Assembly (NCBI GenBank): GCA_002682825.1
Contig: NOKP01000006.1
Coordinates: 1,860,001-1,924,000, forward strand
Reading direction: 5' to 3'
Origin: Neonectria sp. B-13
Taxonomy: Eukaryota; Ascomycota; Sordariomycetes; Hypocreales; Nectriaceae
DNA length: 64,000 bases
Part shown: piece after piece, positions 12,481 through 23,292 of the stretch
How positions within the stretch are numbered: position 1 is the first letter of the stretch
How the letters are laid out: every line of letters begins with the position of its first letter
Made by a program: the position numbers and the translations under genes
The notes under the pieces: model-generated
Database searches by the model: none
The model's input: the letters and a program-made list of their open reading frames with translations, nothing else
What the model was told of the DNA's origin: nothing

Positions 12481-13812
12481 TTATTCCGAGTACTCGTTAT
12501 CTTCCATGATGCCGGCCGTGTCCTCCAACCCGCGCAGCACCTCCTCGACCTCGGACGGGTCGGTAATGGCCCATACGCCTCCACCCTTGACCAGGTCCTT
12601 GCCTCGCATGCCCACCTCCTTGCCGACCAGGTTCCGGCCGACCTTGCCGGGCCCCACACCGACCCAGCGCCGGATCCGCGCCTCCTGGTCCAGGTACTTG
12701 ATGCTGTCCCACCAGCGCACCGTGTCGAGGCAGCCGCGCGCCAGCAGGTCTTTGAGGTCGGCCTTGCTGCAGATGGGCCGGGCCGAGACGTTGCTCACGA
12801 GGGGGAGCTGGCCGGGGAAGGTGACGATGTCCTCGGTCTCGCGGCCGGCGACGCGGCTCTTCTGGTTGAGCAGGTCCTTCATGACGGCGACGGCGGGCTT
12901 CATGATGGGGCTGTGGAAGGGGCTGTCGCTCTTCAGGCGGACGGCGCGGGGGTCGTAGCCCAGGAACTGGCGGAGATGGGTGACCAAGGTCTTGATGCGC
13001 TCGATGTTGCCGCTCAGGACGATCTGGTTCTTGCTGTTGATGTTGGCGATCAGGACCTGGTCGATGGGCGGGACGTCTTCCATGTTGCGGCCGGTGACGC
13101 TGACGAAGGCACGGATGGCGCCGACCAGGCTGGCCATGTGCTCCGGGTGGGTGATGACGGCGACCATGCCGTACTCGCCGCCGTACTGGTCGATGGCGCG
13201 GCGGGTGGCCTCGGACATGGCCTCGGCGCGCTTGCGCACCAGGTACAGGCTGTCCTGGAAGGAGATGTAGCCGCCGGCGACGACGGCGGCGAACTCTCCG
13301 AGTGAGTGGCCGAGGGTGACGTCGAAGTGGTCGACGACTTTGAAGCCGAACTCGCGCTCGAGGATGCGGAGGATGAAGATGGAGGTGGCCATGATGGCAG
13401 GCTGGGCGTTGGGCGTCTCATTGAGGATCCGGGACGGGCCGTTCTGGATGATGTCGGTGAGCTTGTAGCCCATGTGGTGGTCGATCTCTTCGCGGAGCTG
13501 CGAGGCCGTCGCGGGGAAGGCCTCGAGCCACGGGGTTAGCATGCCCACCCGCTGGACACCTTGGCCTGGCGCACACACAATGGTCAGTTGCCTCCGATCG
13601 CGTTGCAGGGAGTTGAATTGAGGGGGTCGCGACAAACCTGGAAAGAACAGGGCCGTCCTGGTGCCGCCTCGATGCGTGGAGAGCCATCTTCGCGACCGTG
13701 GCGGCCACTGCGGGGATGACGGCGGCGGCGTTGCAACAGCCGCCAGTATTCGGAGGCCGGGGCCGCTTAAAGGTCGATGCAGACCCAGGCCCGCAGCCCG
13801 GAGCAAAGGCAT
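12481..13812 (-). CDS. mct1: Mitochondrial malonyl-CoA:acyl-carrier-protein transacylase
   Basis: This enzyme moves malonyl groups from CoA to mitochondrial ACP for type II fatty acid synthesis, which supplies lipoate precursors. Exon 1 is 13812-13638 and exon 2 is 13565-12481, giving 419 residues. Removing the 72-nt intron joins FFPG to QGVQRVGM, the family's first block. The acyltransferase nucleophile elbow GHSLG is at about 144-148, with Ser146 as nucleophile. The catalytic histidine fits DSPFHSP at about 276. The first 50 residues are rich in Arg and Ser and free of acids up to RSRRWLSTHRGG, a good mitochondrial presequence. The C-terminus ends in an acidic tail. Confidence 0.93.
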   Translation of the reverse strand: MPLLRAAGLGLHRPLSGPGLRILAAVATPPPSSPQWPPRSRRWLSTHRGGTRTALFFPGLSRPPQFNSLQRDRRQLTIVCAPGQGVQRVGMLTPWLEAFPATASQLREEIDHHMGYKLTDIIQNGPSRILNETPNAQPAIMATSIFILRILEREFGFKVVDHFDVTLGHSLGEFAAVVAGGYISFQDSLYLVRKRAEAMSEATRRAIDQYGGEYGMVAVITHPEHMASLVGAIRAFVSVTGRNMEDVPPIDQVLIANINSKNQIVLSGNIERIKTLVTHLRQFLGYDPRAVRLKSDSPFHSPIMKPAVAVMKDLLNQKSRVAGRETEDIVTFPGQLPLVSNVSARPICSKADLKDLLARGCLDTVRWWDSIKYLDQEARIRRWVGVGPGKVGRNLVGKEVGMRGKDLVKGGGVWAITDPSEVEEVLRGLEDTAGIMEDNEYSE

Positions 13813-14448
13813 GGCCTGTCCGGGAGGGTGTCAAGACGGGCGGGATGACGGACTCGGGGACGCTCTCGGTCTCATTTCGAGGGAGAGGAAAGAGAAGGAG
13901 AGAGGAGGAGAGGGAGAGAGATGTTGAATGCCGGAACGAGGGAATGGAACAAAGGAGAGGAAGCGGATGGAATTCCGGTCGCGCCCGGCCTTGCAGTGGA
14001 ATTGCGTCGGTGTCACGTTCCCGTCGTCCAGCCCAGCAGGTACTTGGATGCAAAGCTGCAGGTGACACCCAACTGCACTGGACCGCTTGGAGCGCTACCG
14101 AACCAGCCAGCTAATTAGCCTAACTGATGTGCTAACTGACGTGCTAGCTGCTGAGCTACTCCATGCTCGCATGTGCCGGAGCTGCAGTGGGGACGTACCC
14201 CACGCTTAGAGCCGATGTCCCGAGTCGTCTTCGGCTTCCATCTCGGCGACTCAGATGCTCACTATTACCACTTCCAAGCACGAATACACAAGACAGACTC
14301 GTTCACATCTCGTGTCCTGCCAGATCATCATGGAAAGAAAGGCATGCACTCGCCAAAGCAATAGCCAACTCTTGTAAACATTTATCTTATTTTTTGCATT
14401 TCTTCCTGGCTCTATTCATTCACTCTCCCTTCCTATCCCACTCATCTC
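13813..14448. other. Upstream region of mct1 and 3' flank of the AP-3 mu gene
   Basis: About 640 bp lie between two minus-strand genes. A purine-rich stretch at 13880-13925 (AGAGGAAAGAGAAGGAG-like) is a CT-rich leader on the mct1 strand. Near 14115-14160 the word GCTAACTGA/GCTAGCTG recurs. No gene is seen. Confidence 0.5.
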
Positions 14449-16177
14449 CTAACACCGAATCTCAACGCCGCCCTTGCTTACTGTCAAGTACTTGACGCCC
14501 TTGTACGGCTTGATGTTCTCTCCCAGGCCCCGACTCTTCCTCGGATCTATCATGATGCTCTCCACCCTTAATCCACTTGCCAGCCATCCCTTGACCGCGA
14601 AACTCACCGATGCCGACGTCGGCATCAGGATCTTGTTTTGTGCAATCTTCTTCACGTCCTTGTCGTCGCTTGCGCTCTCCTTCTGCTGCGCGCTCTTGGC
14701 CACGGGCACACTTTGGTAGGGCTCGTTGAAAGAGTAGTCCGTCCCGAATCCCAATCCGCTGGGGTCGAGCTCATCCTCTCGATCGTCCGTTAGCGGTCCC
14801 ACGACGGTGCATCGCAGCCCAAAGTAGCTCGTTCCCCCTGATAGCTCCTTTGCGGGGATATTCCACTCCAGTACCTTCTCTCCAGGGTTGAAGCTAGCAT
14901 CGCCCCGACTTGGTCGAATTTCAGAGAGGTTCCTCACATCTGCTGGAAGTGGGATCATAACGTTTAAATCATCCACCAAAGGTGACCCAGGTGACCCGGG
15001 ATGTGGTCCTCCCAGCCGCCCAGAACCTCCACCCCTACCGAGTCCCGACGAGGCCGACGAGGAAGCACCGGGTACCTTGTTCACCTGTAACCTGACCTCA
15101 AAGTCTGATCCTGTGGCACCAAGCCCCGTCTTGACCTCCATATTGACGGGCAGCTTCAGATTATTCGAATTCAAGCTTCCGCTTTTCCCACTCGTAAAGG
15201 GCAGCAAATCCACTTCGTAACCCGCCAGGATGAATCTCCCATCTGGCGGAATGAAGCTCAGCTCGCCAGGTCTTTCCTTCCACCTATTTAGTCGTACACA
15301 GGGGTGGAAGACGGGTAGCTCCAAGATCCCACCGAGGTTGTGCTTTCCTGACGGACTAGTCAGGGTAAGCATGATATCCGGGAGACCTGAGAGCTTTGAT
15401 GTGAATGCGATAGTGCCGTTGGCAAAGGCGGCCAATGGTCTACCCGAGGGCGCGAGCGTCACCGATAGAGTCTCGACGATGTCTGCATACATCTCGTTGG
15501 ACGTGTGCCGAACATTTGCTCGCCTCCATGGCAAGGCCGGCGTGTTGGATGCCATCAGGGACGGCGCGCTTGAGTTCGAAAAGTTGGTACTTGACGGCTT
15601 ACTGGTGCACTGTTAGTCGACCCGCCCTTAATATTGCGTCGTAGCATAGAGGGGACACCAACCCAGGGAGGTTGAGGCCGCCCAACAGCTTGCCCACCCA
15701 GCCTTCCTGTTCCACGATCTCCCGCAGGGCATTGGGCTCCGTCGTACTGACCGTGCCCGCATCGCACATTTCCGTCAGAAGCTGAGCGATGACATCGTAG
15801 TTATTCTCGATCTTGACGGCCAGGATCGGCGCGCCGAGGAAGTCCTCGAAGGCATCGACCACGCGGTGCAGGAACTCGAAGACAAGGAGGGGCTCGATCT
15901 CGGTGGACGCCGTCACGAGGAACAGCAGGTTCGCGTGCGTCAGGCTGAAGACGAGGGTCGGCGGGCTCGTGTTGGGGAGGTAGACGAGGTTCGGTCGCGG
16001 CGCTGGGTACTCGAGATAGAGGGGCAGCAGATGGGCCGCCGACAGAGGCCTGCCGGTGTATGTGTGGGAGAGGATGGGATTCCTGGGCCGGTTAGTTGGT
16101 GAGAACGGGTGTTAGGCGTGTGGGTTCCCATACCTGCTATCATCGTAAATGTGCAGCGCCTCAATAACGCCGTTCAT
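14449..16177 (-). CDS. apm3: AP-3 adaptor complex mu subunit
   Basis: This is the medium (mu) chain of the AP-3 adaptor, which sorts cargo from the Golgi/endosome to the vacuole and recognises tyrosine-based signals. Exons are 16177-16134, 16082-15663 and 15601-14449, with introns of 51 and 61 nt, giving 538 residues. The N-terminus MNGVIEALHIYDDS and the run VFEFLHRVVDAFEDFLG form the longin-like half (about 1-150). The mu homology domain starts near PWRRANVRHTSNEMYADIVE and runs to the C-terminus. A Gly/Ser/Pro-rich loop (near SGLGRGGGSGRLGG) is inserted in that domain and is longer than I expect from yeast Apm3. The gene lies head to head with the DMAC1-like gene, 257 bp apart. Confidence 0.9.
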
Positions 16178-16434
16178 GGTGAAGACCAACGCCGTTGTCG
16201 CAGCGCTGGTTGACGGTTGTGGGCTTGGAGCTCAGGTCCCTGCCGACCTGCGCGGCAGCGGAACGTGCCATGACGAAATTCCGACTTAGTGTGCATGACT
16301 AAGCTGGAATCTGGCCTCGACGTCCAATCACCATTCCCCGTCACGCGACTCTCAAAAGTTGAGGCTGGTGATAATTTAGGAGTTATTACTGTATGTCTTG
16401 CTCACTGTGTCAAGCAACGTCGCAGTTTTTCACC
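16178..16434. promoter_or_regulatory. Short bidirectional promoter region (apm3 / DMAC1-like)
   Basis: This is a 257-bp gap between two divergent start codons. It contains CCAATCACC at about 16324, which includes a CCAAT box. Promoter function is inferred from position only. Confidence 0.4.
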
Positions 16435-16781
16435 ATGGCTGGAGACAAGATCCCGACAATCCAGGCTCTCGAAAGGCCCGAGAAGCTCGACAGCATCCTG
16501 CGTCAGGACCGGGGCGACGACTGTCTGCCCTGCAAAGTCGTTGGTCAGTCTTGCGCCCCTGGTTATGTATCGAAGGGACAGCCAGCTAACCCGTCACAGG
16601 CAGCGGAGCGTTCTTCGGCCTCGCAGCGTACAGCTACTTCTCGGGTATGTCGCAGCTCGAGAAGCAGCGAGCTTTGATCTTGAAGAGCAACTCCCTGTTC
16701 GGCATGCGCAGCCGCAAGCTCGGCATCACGACCATCTCCGTGAGCCTTGTCTGGATGGGTCTCTGGAGGGCTTTCAAGTAA
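16435..16781 (+). CDS. Small membrane protein with DMAC1-like (DUF4536) domain
   Basis: Exons 16435-16543 and 16600-16781 (intron 56 nt) encode 96 residues. The segment CLPCKVVGSGAFFGLAAYSYFSG resembles the DUF4536/DMAC1-like family, a human member of which helps assemble the distal membrane arm of complex I. A first hydrophobic segment lies at about 38-52 and a second near the C-terminus (ISVSLVWMGLWRAF). The cysteine pair CLPC precedes the first helix. The start ATG has the good context CACCATGG. A mitochondrial location is inferred from the family; the protein has no obvious presequence. Confidence 0.75.
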
Positions 16782-17596
16782 TGCAGATTTTTCTGCCCTC
16801 TGGAAAGAAACGAACTCCTCTCCATCCATCTACACAAACTCAACGTCGTTGGTTGCGGAGCTGGCGGCTCTCTTGAAACAGCCTTTGACGAAGTATATTC
16901 GACTAGGCTGTGACGATTCTGCACAGCAGAGCAGAGCCAGTGTACCAAAAATAACATAAAGCCGTGTATGAGGCGTTTGGGGGTGCATAGAATTCTGCCA
17001 AAATGTTGTTGGGATCTGTTGTAGTAACATGTACTATTTATACATCACCTTAGATGCCTACTCTCGGTCATGAGAAGTGAGTTTCATCTATGTGTACTTT
17101 GAAGCTAAAGATAGACCTTGAGTGCTTCACAATACCTAGACGTGTTCGACCGCTCTTACACACTGAGAGTCGTCATCGCATGGAAATCATGGGTGGTGAC
17201 AAGTAAAATAAGAAACAGAAATGAGGTGTGACATTAATGCCCATGTAAAGAGAGAAATTATCGTGCAAATGGTACTTTGTACTTACATTCGGTTCTGATG
17301 CTGGGGTTTTGGTGCGGTTCGTTGCATTCAACACGCTTGCAGCCGTTCTTGTACCACCACGGACACTATCCCACGTCTAAAATCTCGACTTCACGGCCCC
17401 ACCTAGAACCTCAACCAACCTCACAACCACAACTTCAGACGTCGACACAGGCACACGAGTCAACCGAATTGGATCCAAACCACGGTCTACTAAAATACTA
17501 GGGCATATCGATAGCGCCTAGACTGCCGGCCAGCAGCAGCCGCGAGCCTCGTCTCACTTCATCCGCCTCGCTCGCCCTCCGTCTCATCTCATCACA
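16782..17596. other. Intergenic region upstream of rrp4
   Basis: About 815 bp lie between two plus-strand genes. The proximal half is the 3' flank of the small membrane gene. The distal 250 bp are CA-rich and pyrimidine-rich and lead into the rrp4 start. No RNA gene is seen. Confidence 0.5.
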
Positions 17597-18635
17597 ATGC
17601 CCATCACAGTCCTCAAGCCCCAGCCCGCGGCTAAGCGGCCAGCTGCGGTCGTCGACTCAGACTCGGACTCGGACTCCGGCGGCGGCGCCGATGTCTACGG
17701 CGAAGATATCCTCACACCCGGCGCCCTGATCACGTCAAATTCTCAGTGGATGCGGTAAGTCTCACGTCCGGCTTCTCTTGTTCGATGCTGACCCCGTGCT
17801 TCTTAGCGGACATGGCACCTACGTCGTCCCCGGCTCGACGGCCATCACGTCCTCCCTCGCGGGCACGCTCACCAAGACCAACAAGCTGCTCTCGGTGCGG
17901 CCGCTCCGCGCGCGCTACACGCCCGAGATCGGCGACCTCGTCGTCGGCCGCATCGTCGAGGTGCAGGCCAAGCGATGGCGCGTGGACGTGGCGGCGTCGC
18001 AGCTGGCCATCCTGCAGATCTCGGCCATCAACCTGCCGGGCGGCATCCTGCGCAAGCGCACGGAGACGGACGAGCTGCAGATCCGCAGCTTCTTCGCCGA
18101 GGGTGACCTGGTCGTGGCCGAGGTCCAGCAGCTGCACCAGGACGGCGCCGCCAGCCTGCACACCCGCAGTCTCAAGTACGGCAAGCTGCGCAACGGCGTC
18201 TTCGTCAGCGTCTCGGGCATCGGCGGCGGCAGCGGCGTCGTCCGCGCCAAGCGCCAGGTCTGGACCATGGACGTGGCCAACGCCGGCGGCAAGGTCGACG
18301 TACTCCTGGGCGTGAACGGCTACATCTGGATCAGCAAGCACGTCGAGAGCGACACGAACGCCGAGGCGGCCGGCATCAACCGCATGGAGGAGAGCGTCAG
18401 CAACAAGGTATACTCGAGCCAGAACGACCCGCTCGACTTGTCGACGATGCGGGAGATTGCGAGGATCCGCAGCGTCATCCTGGCTCTGGTCGAAAACAGG
18501 CTAAAAGTGGACGAAGAGATGGTTACAAAGGGGTACAGCGAGGCTGTGGAATTGGGGAGGGAGTCGGCGGATGACGATCTCTATCTTGGTGGTGAGAAAG
18601 GCCAGCGTCTAGCCGCTGCCCTGAGTGGTCACTAG
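17597..18635 (+). CDS. rrp4: Exosome complex RNA-binding subunit Rrp4
   Basis: Rrp4 is one of three S1/KH cap subunits of the RNA exosome, which processes 5.8S rRNA and degrades RNA in nucleus and cytoplasm. Exons are 17597-17754 and 17807-18635 with a 52-nt intron, giving 328 residues. An acidic serine stretch ([11 protein letters not shown]) follows the N-terminus. Then come the exosome N-terminal strand ([17 protein letters not shown]), the S1 domain ([21 protein letters not shown] onward) and the KH domain with [11 protein letters not shown]. The region coding for S1/KH is much more GC-rich than the flanks. The start follows TCACAATGC. Confidence 0.93.
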
Positions 18636-18948
18636 AGCGGGATGGATGTATAGAGACGACTAGGGATATTGGAACAAAGGGAAATTTCACGAAAGATACC
18701 AATAGACTAAGGCTTGCAAGAAGCCAGTTTACAAGCCACCACATCTGTGTTCTCCATTGCGACGCTTGATCCTTACAGTCTTTCAACCCAAACCGGTGAA
18801 TCCATAATCTCCAGAACTAGATATACTATACATTATTCGGCTTGGGTGCCGAGGTACGATCTGCGAACCCGACCTCAGTAATAAGCACTTTTATACATGG
18901 CATCACCTAGGACGCTACTCAAGTCGTTAAAGATCCAAGGGCCGGCCA
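18636..18948. other. Convergent 3' flanks of rrp4 and the aldehyde dehydrogenase gene
   Basis: About 310 bp lie between two stop codons facing each other. This is AT-richer sequence with no gene signal. Confidence 0.5.
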
Positions 18949-20621
18949 TCATTTGGCCAACAATTGGTTCAGGGAGCCGTTCTTCGCCCCGAAGATGGCG
19001 GCTGCGATGACGAGAATGGCCCATCTCAGTAGAGCACTCTTAGAGCTCTTGCCTCCGAGGCCGAAAACTAGGCTGAAGCAATACTTGAGACCCTTGACCT
19101 GCTTCCCGGTGCGATCGAAACTGGGCTTCACGCCGTTCATGGCGTGAAGGCGCTTCAGATGAGGCCACGAGTAGGGCATGTAGCGCACCCGGATGAGGAA
19201 GTCGGCCCAGTAGGGGGGCTTGGCGATGGTACGCTGGTGGCTGAAGGTCTTGAAGGAGTAGTAGCCGTGGTAGGAACCCATGCCAGATTGTCCAACGCCA
19301 CCCATGGGTGTTTGTGGGATTTGGTTGTGGAAGAAGGAGTCGTTGAGAGTGGCGCCGCCAGAAGTGACATTCTTCAGGACTAGGAGGAATTAGTATGTTA
19401 TGATATGCCAGGTTACGTTGATCTAAGCTTACCTTTCTCGCTCTCCGCATCTGTACCAAAGGAGAACAGAGCAAGGGGTGTAGGGTCAACTTTGTGGGCA
19501 ATTTCAATGGCCTGGTCGAGGGTATCAAAGGCCATGACCGCGAACACCGGGCCAAAAGACTCCTCGATCATCATGCTATCCTCGATATCGTCTACAAGAA
19601 CGGCAGTGGGCTCAATGAACAACTCGGACTCGTCCATGGAGCCACCTAGGACAATCTTGCCCTTGCTAGAGTCGAGCATCTTCTTGATGCGAAGGAAGTG
19701 GCGTGTGTTGACAAGGCGCGCGAAGTCGGGGCTCTTCTTGGCACCCTTGGGCATGAAGACGCGATATTGACTGTTCAGCTCACCAAGGAACTGGGAAAGG
19801 ACGCTACGCTCGACGAGGATGTAGTTGTGGGAGACACAGACCTGGCCGGCGTTGAGGACCTTTTGCCAGAGCAACCGTCTGGCGGCCATCTTGAGATTTG
19901 CGTTCTTGGTGACAAATGCCGGGTTCTGACCGCCAAGTTCTAGAAGAACGGGGGTGAGGGTCTCGGCTGCCTTCTGGGCAACGATCTTGCCAATGGCCTT
20001 GCCACCGGTGAAGGCGATCTTGTCGAACTTTTGCTCGAGAAGGTACTGGGTCTCGGGCACAGCGCCGTTCACATAGGTGTAGCACTCCGGATCGAGACAC
20101 TCGTCGAAGAGCTTCTTCAAAACCATGGCCGAGTAGGGCGAGGCCTCTGAGGCCTTGAGGACGACGCAGTTACCGGCGGCGATGGCGCCAATCAGGGGCG
20201 TCAAGTTGAGCTGGAACGGGTAGTTGTAGGATCCAATGGCGAGGATGACACCCAGGGGCTCATTGCGGATGCGATGTCCCATGACCTTGAACTCCAAGGG
20301 GACGTTGACGACGGATTCATCCTTGGCCCACTTCTCGATGTTGTTGATCATGTCCAAGCACTCCCGCTTGCACCAGTCGATCTCAGAGAGGGTAGCCTCG
20401 AACTTGCACTTGTGGAGATCCCTCATGAGAGCCTCCTCGATGAGAGGCGCATTGTCGACGATGCCCCAGTACAGCTTGCGCAGCTGCACGAGACGGAACT
20501 GGATGTCCTTGGTGCGGCCGGCCCTGAAGGTGGCACGCAGCCGGGTCACCTTTGCTGGGATGTCATCGAGCGCCGTGTGCTCCAAGGCCGGAATAGTGGA
20601 CACGGGAGAGTCCACAGCCAT
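18949..20621 (-). CDS. hfd1: Fatty aldehyde dehydrogenase (ALDH3 type, membrane-anchored)
   Basis: This class 3 aldehyde dehydrogenase oxidises long-chain fatty aldehydes with NAD(P), as yeast Hfd1 and human ALDH3A2 do in sphingolipid-derived hexadecenal breakdown. Exons are 20621-19433 and 19379-18949 with a 53-nt intron, giving 539 residues. Active-site features are SYNYPF (Asn133), FTGG (204-207), LLELGGQNPAF (Glu228) and the nucleophile in NAGQVCVSHNY (Cys262). The C-terminus carries a hydrophobic anchor ALLRWAILVIAAAIFGA followed by a short polar tail, typical for ER or lipid-droplet forms. The start ATG lies in GCCATGG. Confidence 0.92.
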
Positions 20622-21756
20622 GGTTAAAGCGAGGAAGCTTCCTGATGCTGTGCTGAACGGTCGAGATGTGGAGGATTATAGTGCTATCGCTAGCACAAGG
20701 GCAGCTGCAGGTGCAACGGGATATGTGGGCCGACAGCTAGGGAGCTGGAGTTAGGAGCTGACGAGGACGAGTGGTGCGAAAGAGAAAGCTGGCGTGATGA
20801 GGAAGCAAAGAAGAGAAGTGAGGCGATGTAAAGGAGGAGATTCTGGGGTGCACAATCTATTCGGCGCGTGGTCCCAATGCGGTCGTGATGCAACAATATG
20901 ATTGATTTGTCTGGTCGGCTCAGTCGGGGACGACGCTTCAAGTGCGGGTCGAAAGCTTGGTTCACGTATGAGGACAGATGAACAGCTCAAGAAGAGGTGC
21001 GCATCAAGCAGCATATATCACCAGACGAAGCTAGACGGGTCAAAGCAGAACGCCGAAGGAGGTGCACAATAGGAAGGAGATGAGGGGTTCGCCGACTTGG
21101 AGAGGAGACACGGACGAATATCTGCACCTTGGCTCCGGCCAATATTTTGGCAACGTGCCATGTGACACTGGGCGTCGCTCGACAGGGGAGGTACAGCTAC
21201 AGCACCAAGCCAAGACCTAGTACTTACAGTGAGTGGGTGTGCCTCGGCACGCGCTGTACTGTAGGTGGGCTTGTCGTTAGTCTATCCACCGAGCAGCCGG
21301 AATGTCCCCATCTTCGTTAACACGGGGAGTCCGAGTTCCCTCGTTTTGATCCTGGTCATAGGAAGGTTCGCAGATTACAGCATTCGCATGTCAGTAAACG
21401 CGGGGAAGCTGCACGTTGTGGTTGCATCTGCCCTCCGTCAGAAACCCGGGTCTCCATGTGTACTTACTTACTGCTCTGCGAAGTACTCCGTACACAGTGC
21501 AATACCCGAACTCACCTGAAACCATCCATACCATCACGCCCGTCACATTCACACTCAATCACACTCAATCACACCCTCTTGCGAATTGTTCCCCTCTTTC
21601 TGCGATACCAGTCTAGTGTAGCTTGCCTCCTTAACCCCAACCCAGCTTCTCACTGCCAAGACTGCCACTGTACCTACTTACCAACCTTAGTCAAGGGGCT
21701 CCAATGATATGAGTGAAGCTCGAGACAACTTTCGACTATTTCCTATCCACCATGAG
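20622..21756. other. Upstream region of hfd1 and 3' flank of the Ras-like gene
   Basis: About 1.1 kb between two minus-strand genes. A direct repeat TCACACTCAATCACACTCAATCACAC lies near 21547-21575. No gene is supported. Confidence 0.5.
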
Positions 21757-22561
21757 CTACGTAAAACAACACAATTTACTCCATTTCTTGGGCTCTCTTG
21801 TTTCAGTCTTCGTCCCGCTCTGACTTGCACCCTCTCGCGCCAATGCCCCACGACTCCGTAACACCGCCGCCACCAGCTCCTCCACAGCCTCATCCACACC
21901 ATCTCCGGACACAGCCGACGTCGTGAAGAACGACGCCCCAAGCTCCCTCGCAACCTCCCTGCCCGCCCCTAGTCCTTCCTCCCACGCCTGGCCCAGCTCC
22001 GCCGCGCGATCCGCTTTGGTCGCCACCACGGCGAGCGGCGGCCATGTGGCGCCGAGTATATGAGGCTGAAGCTTCTCCTTCACGGACCGGAGCACGTCGA
22101 TGCTCTTGGGGTCGGTTCCGTCGTACGCGAACATCAGCGCGTCCGCGTGCCTGGCGATGCGGTGCGCTTCTTTGCTGTGCTCAAGCCAGAAAGGTCGTGG
22201 GTTGTCGATGCTGAGCAGGCATGTCGTTTCTGAGATGACGCATTGCTTCCGGTAGCCGTCGCCGTCGTCCATTGGGTCGTACTCATTAATGAACATGCCG
22301 AGACAGTACTACGCCAAAATTCATGAGCGATGCGGACTCTCCCGAGTTTGTGGTATGGTTATGAGCAGACAGCAGAATAACTCGGCAGTACTAGGGCCTG
22401 ATATTAAAGAGAGGATGTTCGCAACTAACCCGTCGAACTAAGCATTCCTTCCCTACGCCCTCAGCACCTAGGATAGAGATGCTGACACGCTCGGATTTCT
22501 GCTTGGGGGCCGTCCCCTCAGGCGACGCCATATTCTCTGAATGTTGGTTTCTGTCGTCCAT
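21757..22561 (-). CDS. Ras-like GTPase fold protein with degenerate nucleotide-binding motifs
   Basis: Exons 22561-22430 and 22308-21757 (intron 121 nt) give 227 residues. The fold resembles a Ras-family GTPase, but key motifs deviate. The P-loop reads GAEGVGKE (32-39), with Glu where Ser/Thr normally binds magnesium. The DxxG motif is replaced by SIDNPRP, and NKxD is TKAD (141-144). A G5-like TSAVSGDG is present. The last four residues are CCFT, preceded by KKWSKL, so a CaaX-type prenylation signal and membrane attachment are plausible. An in-frame ATG at 22642 would add 27 residues; I prefer 22561 because of its AAAATGG context. The cellular role is unknown and GTP hydrolysis may be lost. 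Confidence 0.7.
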
Positions 22562-23292
22562 TTTGATGGCGGTAAGGCTGAAGCCAAGATGCGGACAATC
22601 CTCAGTTGTGATGGTGCTGGACGTAAAAGGCGTGTACTTCATAGAAGAGGCCTCAACCCCACAACCAATGGAGGAATATATCACTTGCTTTAAAGGCTCG
22701 CACAGTCCCACCGTGAGCACAGCTCTTAGTCAGCAGCAGATTGAGAGCTGTTGCCCTCACCTGTGTATTAAAGCATAAGCTGATCGGTTGCTTCGAGCAT
22801 ATTCGCGACCGTGGTTGTGACTGTGCCACTGCGGGATTGTATTCTGGTCTGCCATCTTGGTCTCGTTGCGTATGTATTTACTTTTAGCCCCGGGCCGTTC
22901 AATCAACACTCAGTTGACGCGGAACCTAAATGAGCCTGAATGAACATGATCCTTCAACAAGGATCTTCAAATTCAGGTCAGAGTTATCCGTATGAATTGT
23001 CTCCAGAATTTGCTAATATCTCATTTGCAAATGTCGTTTGAAGACTAATCTAGCGTTTTTGTAACCATCCAGATACGATGCCCGTCACTACAGGCGGAAT
23101 TTCAAACCATGCCAGGGAACTCAAGTGATATCTCATCGTGCTTCAATGTACATGCATATCTTGTTGAATGCCTCTTTAACCTACATCGTACAAGCACACC
23201 CCTGTACATGTCCGCCTTTCTAGCGTATAATACATTTCTCCTTTCAGAGCAGTTCACGCCCGACATCGACTCGGTCCGGCCCGGCCGCTCGC
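22562..23292. other. Upstream region of the Ras-like gene
   Basis: About 730 bp of AT-richer sequence between two minus-strand genes. The part near 22960-23100 is probably the 3' flank of the mS35 gene. No further gene is seen. Confidence 0.5.

Noticed and set aside
12913..13305. Long plus-strand frames opposite mct1, and similar frames opposite hfd1, rrp4 and aip1
   Set aside because: They are antisense shadows of well-supported conserved genes.
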